Below, piece after piece: positions 56,495 through 64,000 of a stretch of 64,000 bases of DNA. A model generated the notes under the pieces. That model was given only the letters and a program-made list of their open reading frames with translations, had not been told where the DNA came from and made no database searches. A program made the position numbers and the translations under genes. Positions within the stretch are counted from its first letter, which is position 1. Every line of letters begins with the position of its first letter. Source of the stretch: Pithys albifrons albifrons (taxonomy: Eukaryota; Chordata; Aves; Passeriformes; Thamnophilidae). The stretch lies in assembly GCF_047495875.1 (NCBI RefSeq), contig NC_092461.1, forward strand, positions 95,548,431 through 95,612,430. Reading direction: 5' to 3'.

Positions 56495-58255
56495 AGTGGT
56501 TTTTAAGACTGTGTCAGTATTAATTTTGTAAATTGTCATCACACTGGCTATTAAAGTCAGGGGTTTCCCCTTGTTTTCCTAATCATCTGCTTTCAGCCTG
56601 CTTATGACTTTACTATCTTCTCTCTATGCTCAGCAAAGGGTACCAACTGGCTCTTTACCAGCTGCTTCTTCCTCCTCCTACCCGTCAGCAGCTTTGGGAA
56701 GCTGCCTGCAGATACAGTGCTGCACGATTACAGTCCAGAGTATCAGCAACCAGCATAGACATCTTTGCTTTGCCCCACTGTCTAACTTAAGACAACACTG
56801 TTGTTAGTACACCGCCCATGCTGATTTAGTGTGTAACAGATGAAGCAAATCACGACATTGCCTCAATCCAGCAATTGCAGTGACATTTGTTTCACTTTCT
56901 AGTACTTAAAATAAATCCCCATATTCCTCATTTGTTTGAGAAACTCATCCATATTGAACTAACAAAGTAGAAGGGTCTTGAAGCTGTTACCATAAAGGAA
57001 TGCAAGTCTACAGTAATTTCTTATTTCCAAGGGATTTTTCTGGAATGTTTCATACCACAGTGATTGCTTTTGCTTTTCTGTTCGGGATTGCTGTCTTCTT
57101 TGTAAGATGTGTCCTGATTTTTTCATCTCTATACACAAAGACCTGCAATGTATCCAGAGCTTCATTACCTACAAGCCATACTGACACTAGCAACAAGGAA
57201 AGTGGAGGTGGTGCGATTTTCCTTTACAAGCTTGGCAGCATCAGAATTGGAAGTTTGAGCTCTATCTATTAAAAGAGCTCTTTTCTTTTGTGGAGAGAAG
57301 TCAGCCAGCATTTGTCACTAGCGTAACTGCTTCTTTGTTGCTGAACATTCAAAGATATCTATTTTCCTTTCAAAAGGTTTAGCAACCCCCACTAGAAATC
57401 AATGAGGCTTAAGCAGAGCCCCAGGAATTCATTCAAAGACCAGTACCATTTCTTAACTGGCCCACAGAAGAATCGGTTTCCTTTGTGTTGATTTCTTTCA
57501 AAAATTCTTCATAAATCCTTTGGTTTGAGCTTGATCAAAAATGCTGAAGTTACAAATTAATTTGTGTGCATGAGTATGCTAAAAACACAGGAACTAGCTA
57601 TTTACAGCATTACTTACTCCTTTTCATTTCAGTGCTCTCTCTACTAAGCAGTATTAAAATGACTAGCATATATTTTAAAAAGACCCCCCAAAACCAAGAA
57701 TCACTTTTAAAACAACAACAACAAAAGAACAAAACATAAAAAAAATAAATTTACTTGAACAAAAGAATTACCCACCCCATTTAGATTAGAAATTTTCAGT
57801 CAAAGAGCCCTCATGAAGCAAAATGAGATGTGACAATAGATCACAAAGGTCCTACACAGCATCGGATATTAAAAAGAATTAAGGAACATAACAGGTCTTT
57901 TCTTCCTTGATACAACTCCATGTTTATGTCTCTCTGCCTCACCAGATGTAGAATATAACAAAGGAGAAGTAAAGAGTTCACTGTTGAGGGAAAATAGAAA
58001 GACATAAGATAGAAAAGAATAAAGAGAAACAAATGAAATTTAATTCTGAGCCTACCGTGAGATAAAATATGAAGAAATTCAGTCAATGATTTGTAGGAAG
58101 CAGTGAAATGCAGGAAATACTCTCTTATGACAAGCAAATTCTCTTTTTAATGTGTAGATTATTTAGAGGCAATATTTGCATACTCTGAGAATTGTGCAGA
58201 ATACTCTTTCGATCTGTTCTCAAATACTTTGCAACCCTGGAAGACTTGTTAGTAA

Positions 58256-58659
58256 GGCTTTCAGCTGAAGGAGCTGGGGTTGTTTAGCCTGGAGAAGAGG
58301 AGGCTCAGAGGTGACCTCATCACTGTCTAGAACTACCTGAAGGGAAGTTCTAGCCAGGTGGGGGCTGGTCTCTTCTCCCAGGCACTCAGCAATAGGACAA
58401 GGGGGCACGGGCTTAAGCTCTGCCAGGGGAAATTTAAGTTGGAGATCAGAAAAAAATTCTTTACAGAGTGCTCAGGCATTGGAATGGACTGCCCAGAGAG
58501 GGGTTGGATTCACCATCCCTAGAGATTTTTAAACGCAGATTGGCCGTGGCACTGAGTGCCATGATCTGGTAAAGGGACTGGAGTTGGACCAAGGGTTGGA
58601 CTCGATGATCTCAGAGGTCTTTTCCAACCCAATCGATTCTATGATTCTGTGATTCTATA
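58256..58659 (+). mobile_element. CR1 LINE, 5'-truncated, with complete 3' end
   Basis: Reads as the end of CR1 ORF2 and its terminus: translated landmarks LFSLEKRRLRGDLI, LFSQALSNRTRGHGLKL, KFKLEIRKKFFTE and VGLDDLRGLFQPNRFYDS. It ends in the hallmark 8-bp repeats ATTCTATG, ATTCTGTG, ATTCTATA (58637-58659). In-frame stops show it is dead. This is the clearest avian (sauropsid) marker in the window. Confidence 0.95.
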
Positions 58660-60870
58660 CTCTCCTGAGGCATGTCATAGTCTGCATACACACTAGATCA
58701 TGCAGGACTTGCACAGCATTTCTGAAGGGAAGGAAGAAAGGACACCATGATTCTGCATAGCTGACATACAAGTTTTGATGGAGATGTGAAAGGAAAAACA
58801 GAATTGAAACTCTCACCCTTAGCTGATGGACAACCACAATAACTGCTCCCCCTGACATTGGGCAACATACTCAGCTTTCATCTTAGTTTTAGAAGTGAAT
58901 CTTCAAGCACATTATTACAGTTCAAATCAATGCTGCACAGCTGGTAACTCTTCATGTAACTTAGCTTGAGCTAGAGTTAAAAAGAGATCAGCTTTAACAA
59001 GATTGAAAAGAAATTGCAGTTGTTTTTAACAGTATCCTTTGAACTGAATGGTTTTGCAGCTGCTCCTTGATGAACTGTCAGTTTGTTTCACAAGGTCTAA
59101 ATATGAATCCAGTGCACAGAAAGAGGAATAAAGGATGTGTTGCAGACTGACAAACCATATCCACTGACAGCCACAGGCCACCCAACCACAGGAGCAAGTT
59201 CAGAAGGGAAATGGGAGAACCATCAAGTGTGACCTCAAATTATACAAATCAATGGCTGCAAACTCAGATCAATTGTCAATGATGCATAAACTGTGGTTTC
59301 AGTTACAGAATGGCTGCATATATGACTGAAGTGGGTGATGAACAGGACCATAGAAAGATGAAATGCTTCAATTCTTTGTGCTATGTACCTTGTAGAATCA
59401 TTTATTCCTCTAATTTATATGGACAGGGGACTATGACTAACTAAAAAACCAGAAATTTGATTCTGAAAAATATACCCATAATTTGAAATTTATTTTTTTC
59501 CCCTAGTACAATAGGGAAAAATTGAAAAAAATAAAAATCCCCAACACACTAAACACAATTTTAAGGACGTTTTGGGGTTGGGCATTTGCTATTTTGGAGT
59601 AAGGAGTTGTGGGGTTCTGATTGGATTTTTTTTTAAGGGGGTGAAAATGAGAAGGGGAAAACAAAAAAAAAAAAAAAGAGAGAGAGAGAGAGAAACATTT
59701 TATTTCCACACCAAAAGACTGAAATACATTAAGGTGCATGACTTAGTTCTCATGACACTGGATTATTACAAGAGATTGAGTAAATCTTTCCACATACTTT
59801 CTGACAATACCTTCATTATGAATGACATTACCACAGATGGTGATATTTCTGTTTATGATCATATGTAACTAGAAAGCTGATAATGTTAGAATTAAAAGGC
59901 AAATGTTTGGCACAGAGTCAAAAATTTAACTCAAAAAGAAGTTTCAGGGCATTTGAAATGTGCTAAAGTTAATTGAAAGAAGAAAGAATGAAGTGATGTC
60001 TCTTAAAAGAATTATTTCTACAATGCAATTTATTATTCTACCTTCTGTTTCAGAACACCCTCACTACCATTTTTTCTCCCTTTTTCTAAATTCTTCTACT
60101 ACCTTTTAAGTTGCAAGTTAAGAAGGATATATATTCTGCTTCTTCACATCTATTACAGGTCTCAAGTGGGGAAAGTAGAAAAGAACTAGGGAGGAAACTC
60201 TTCTATGAGGCTACAATTATTTTCAAATAATGTTACTTTTGGTTGCAGAAAACACCTCTCATTCTTTAACACTGAAGTGTTTTGTGTATCGACATGACTG
60301 TATGTTGTATACTTGCTGCATACTTGAGAGCAGCTGAGTGCCACATTTGGACTCAATTACAATGTCCACAATTCTTATTATAATTATTCAAAATATTTTG
60401 TGTTCTTCCTAAAAACTGCTAACTGAAACAAGGTGTATAAATAAGAGGCTCATTTAAAACAACAATGTGTCCAGTGCTTATGTTTTCAGATAAAAAGTTC
60501 AAAACATGTTTAGAACCTATTATAAAACTTCAAAATAAGTAAAAATAACTCCCAAAGATCAATATTACTTTTTTGTCCTTAAATGCACCTTGATATTTTA
60601 TCATACCGTGATTGCTTCTAATCAGAAATAAAAGGTATTTATGACTAAAGCCACTCAAACTCTCCCCAAACATAAAGAAAATAGTATAAATGTAGGTTGG
60701 GAATGGGAGGAAAGTAGGAAAAGACCTCCACTAAAACCACTGGGATCTGTTAACAGGCTGAGTGCATCTGCTTCTCCCTCCAGAGGGACGCCTTGGGGAA
60801 GAAGTAGACTCTATGCACATTAAATGCTGCTTTTAGTACTAAGGGTTTTTCTTGTGCTTACCCTTTTGTC
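58660..60870. other. Gene-free DNA
   Basis: No exon or large repeat was recognised. A poly-A followed by GA array lies at 59663-59693. Confidence 0.6.
59663..59693. repeat. Poly-A followed by GA dinucleotide array
   Basis: A run of about 15 A followed by eight GA units. Confidence 0.85.
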
Positions 60871-61165
60871 AGGCCATGGCCATGCCACCATTGCCTGATC
60901 TTGCCTGATCTCAGAAGCTAAGCAGGGTCAGGCCCGGTTAGTACTTGGGTGGGAGACCTCCTGGGAATACCAGGTGCTGTAGGTTCCAGTTCTGAGGATT
61001 CACTGTCACCGTCTAAGCTCTCTCACCCGTGGCAGATGAACTTTAGGAGTTAAAGGTTGGGGCCTCACCTAAAAAATCCACTGTGCAGGCTTGAAGGACA
61101 CACCCACGTGGGGAGAGCCCTTCCTAAATCTTCATTCGTGAGGCCTAGCCATGAGGCTGATGACC
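60871..61165 (+). mobile_element. 5S rRNA-derived SINE, copy C (most complete 5S head)
   Basis: The head spans nearly a whole 5S rRNA: GGCCATGGCCATGCCACC at the start, then TGATCTCAGAAGCTAAGCAG, GTTAGTACTTGGGTGGGAGA, CCTCCTGGGAATACCAGG and TGCTGTAGG. Box A and box C of the internal Pol III promoter are well kept. The body matches copies A and B but lacks about 20 bp (CAGTTCTGCGCATGCTGTG region) between GGGGCC and TCACC. The tail CCCTTCCTAAATCTTCATTC then AGCCATGAGGCTGATG matches the RTE LINE 3' end, including a degenerate GATG. No clear target duplication was found. It is not a working 5S gene: the head runs straight into the SINE body with no T-run terminator. Confidence 0.88.
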
Positions 61166-63815
61166 AACATCCAACACCCTACAGCATATTAGAAGATTCT
61201 CTTACATCAGAGCTTGCGTTTGCTTAATGTACGTATCAGTAGATTGCTTTAAAACACATTTTTGCAGTAGACACTATCACTGACAACCCTTGCACCTTAT
61301 TAATCTGTAACAATTTGTATTTATAAAGAATGTTATTCTGTAAACTGTTAAAGCAAGTTCTTACAGTTGTTGACAGTGGAAAGCATCTTGGCAGCATCCA
61401 CTGAGGGGTCTTTTCTCTGTTGAGCCCCGTCTAAAATGGTGGCCAAGGTGTCCTCCAACATTGTGAATCTGTTGATGAAGGGTGTCATTAAAAGATGCTG
61501 ACAGACACCTGGGTCTCGACTTTCCTGAGGCTACTGACAGGCAAAAATTTAAACTCCCACCTTTCACGTGACAGCTACTATTTCACAGATTCAGAACTTG
61601 TTTATGATAGGGGAAATTCTCTAATATGATGACCAATCTCTGATAATGGAACTTTGGCATTGCAAAAGATGGAAGAAAAGGTGTCATATACTTCAGTTAG
61701 CAAAAGGCACTGATTTGTTAACAGCCTGGAAGATGCATTCTGTAAGACAGGACTTAAATGAGGAGTAGAGTAATTTTTAGGTGTATGGCTAGTCTAGCAT
61801 GCAGCCCTCTCATAGTTTGGAGTTAAAATACAATACGTATTTGGCTCACTAGACAGAGTTGCTCCTGATACTCAGTCAAATTTATTCTCCTGTTTCTAGG
61901 GCCACTCTGATTCTCAAAGGTGAATTCAGGGGGTTAGGAATACTTTAGTCCAAAAGTATAAAGATGCACTGAAGAAAGAAGCTTTGTGTAGGAATGCATG
62001 AAATCTATTTCATCAAGTTTATGACGCTTATAAAGTTCCCAATAATCTTTCTTCATCTTCCAAACTTTCCCACATTAGTGCCCTTGAGCTCCTCTTGCAT
62101 TTCTTTCACTTTACTCTTCCAAATGTAAGGTTTGATTTTTTATTTAACAATTGTCGAAGTATAATTTCCCACAACCTCATGACAGCACATGAACATATAC
62201 TTTATCTAAGGCAAGCCAATTATGTGCCATATGTTACATCATTAATTCTTTATGGCAAAAGTAAGAGAGACTAGGTACCTCCAGAAGATAAATATCATGT
62301 GAAGGGTGTTATAGTATACCTGCCTTGTTATATTAGGAAGACATTAACTGAAGTATGTTATATATCTTTCCAACCTAGAATAACTTTGATATAAAAATAT
62401 TATGCTGAGTAGGATGAGCTCTAATGAAATAAGTTAGGACTGTTACTTATATAGTCACCTCCTTAAGGAATTGCTTAAAATTTCACCTAATATAAAAGGA
62501 CTTGCAGTATTGTTATGGCATTAATGACTAGTGGCTAGAAATATCATATTATTAGAATATCTCTGCACTTGTCCCACAGATAATTTGGTATTGCTTTATT
62601 ATAAGTTCACATAACATGATGTTAACCTTGTTGATCTTCTTTAATTATCAGACTGTATACATGCTAACACACCTGTCTGTGAGTATTGCTAACTTTTTCA
62701 GAAGAGAAAAATCATATAATTTCATCATAATTATTTTCAAATTAAAAACTAAAGTCACATAACAAAATGTCATTGAAAAGAAGACCTCCATTTGTCTAAA
62801 TTCTCTATATGACTCTGAACTGTCATTACTCTAATAACTAAATACCTTGCAGATTTTAACAGGATTGTCATAAAGTAAAGCTGTGATATCATTTCTATTT
62901 TACAGCTGGGGAACTAAGGCATGGAAACTCTGTACAATGTTGCCATACTCAGATTAAGAGAGTATTCAAATCTTCATAAGTACCCTCCTGGATCTATAGC
63001 AAATTAGTCATCCACCTTACCAAGCAGGCAAGCAAGTAGATTGAATCTTAGAGAAAAGACTACAATGACAAATGAGGAATGAAACTTCACACACCAATCA
63101 TTAGCTTTCTGAAGAGATGTTTGTCCACATGACGCAACAACTCCTACAAAAGGGTCCGTAAATATATTACACAAACCAAGGAACAAACTTCTGCTCTATC
63201 ATACATCTTGTTTCTCTAATATATCTGCTTTCTTCTTCTTAGTTTTCAATATATAAAGGGAACATATGGGGAAGAAAGGAAAGCCTGCAATTTTTGAATA
63301 TATCAAGTGCAAACCAAAGGCAGCCAATTCTGTATCAGTGTATCAATCACCAACCCCCACAAATGCCACATGAATGCACTGTATACATAAGGCCCTAAAA
63401 GGCTGCTGAATGACACTGAAAAGAAAATGCTAAAGAATTCTTCCTGGCAGTGTGGAAAAAAAAATAATTAGAAAGCAGTTATCACTTAGGGGAGAGTGCC
63501 TGTTATGCATCAGAACTCATGAGATATTATTTTATTTTCTGCATTGCAGTACTGAATACACTAAGCACATCTTTCACCTGCATGACATCAGAAGACACAT
63601 GATATGGCTGATGCAACACTTTTCAAGGATAACAGGACTGGAAAACCTGCAAGTGGTTCCAATGCAATATCTCATTTATCTTCCTCTGCAATCTAGGATG
63701 ATTTCTGTATCTGCACCTTAATGTTCTGAATGTTAACCTGTCTCTTCATGGAATGCTAAATAGAATTTAGACATTTACTCACATATTGTAGCCTTGAAGC
63801 TACTAAAACTGTCAC
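61166..63815. other. Gene-free DNA
   Basis: No exon was recognised. A possible MIR-like relict lies near 62880-62950. Confidence 0.6.
62880..62950 (+). repeat. Possible ancient MIR-like SINE relict
   Basis: ATTTCTATTTTACAGCTGGG followed by GAACTAAGGCATGGAAA resembles the MIR core (CCCATTTTACAGATGGGGAA then ACTGAGGCA). The match is short and made from memory. Confidence 0.4.
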
Positions 63816-64000
63816 TGTCCTAGTTCAGCAGGTGGGACCAGTTTATCACTGTGTGGGTGTGGCCAAAGCTATTCTACACCCTCTATTTATTTCCCATGAA
63901 CTATTAACAATGGACCATTTGCAGCAGCTGCCCAGGGCACACATGACCCCTCAAGATGTAAACTGGGTGTGAAAGAAGACTGTGAGATAAGAGCTGTGAT
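63816..64000 (+). mobile_element. Start of an LTR, cut by window end
   Basis: TGTCCTAGTTCAGCAGGTGG at 63816 and the following GTGTGGGTGTGGCCAAAG and CCCAGGGCACACATGACCCC resemble the beginning of an avian ERV LTR as I remember them. The other end and any target duplication lie outside the window. Confidence 0.5.

Larger units (their letters stand above)
51526..58255. other. Gene-free DNA
   Basis: No exon is recognised. It holds GTTTG-type low complexity at 53388-53470, a TTTA array at 53859-53879, an A/C-rich tract at 55208-55258, a very short CR1-like end at about 55404-55432 (TTCATAGAATCATTTAGGTT, reverse orientation) and a CAAA array at 56470-56494. Confidence 0.6.

Noticed and set aside
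60871..60990. A functional 5S rRNA gene
   Set aside because: The head differs from 5S at many sites, lacks a T-run terminator and continues into the SINE body and LINE tail shared with two other copies.

Overview
This window is vertebrate nuclear DNA, almost certainly from a bird. It is AT-rich, its one gene is built of short exons in long introns with GT-AG splice sites, and it carries CR1 LINEs ending in the avian 8-bp 3' repeats (ATTCTATG-like) plus solo LTRs of avian type.

Positions 3304-28946 hold the 3' two thirds of a type II classical cadherin on the + strand. Nine coding exons (120, 168, 188, 254, 137, 122, 118, 252 and 488 coding bp) encode about 614 residues: EC2 (from near its start), EC3, EC4, EC5, the transmembrane helix and the whole cytoplasmic tail. 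The tail ([25 protein letters not shown], end GGEDSDRD) and the ectodomain wording identify it as CDH9 rather than CDH6, CDH10 or CDH12. The signal peptide, propeptide and EC1 exons lie upstream of the window. Every exon keeps its frame and has usable splice sites, so the gene looks intact.

Positions 28947 to 64000 (35 kb) are the 3' UTR and then gene-poor DNA in which I find no further coding exon. The structure there comes from mobile elements: a partial LTR, an RTE-type LINE tail and a 5S-rRNA-derived SINE packed together at 34.1-35.1 kb; a CR1 3' end split by a 624-bp solo LTR with a 5-bp target duplication at 48.3-49.1 kb; a degenerate LTR-like repeat at 50.7-51.5 kb; a CR1 at 58.3-58.7 kb; a third 5S SINE at 60.9-61.2 kb; and the start of an LTR cut by the window end.

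The most interesting signal is the SINE/LINE partnership. Three SINE copies (13.9, 34.8 and 60.9 kb) have a 5S rRNA head, a shared body and a roughly 45-bp tail that matches the 3' end of the RTE-type LINE piece at 34.34-34.83 kb. At 34.83 kb the LINE and a SINE meet head to head with almost no spacer. Several simple repeats, hairpins and a strong G-quadruplex motif are also noted. I do not see evidence for a new protein-coding system.
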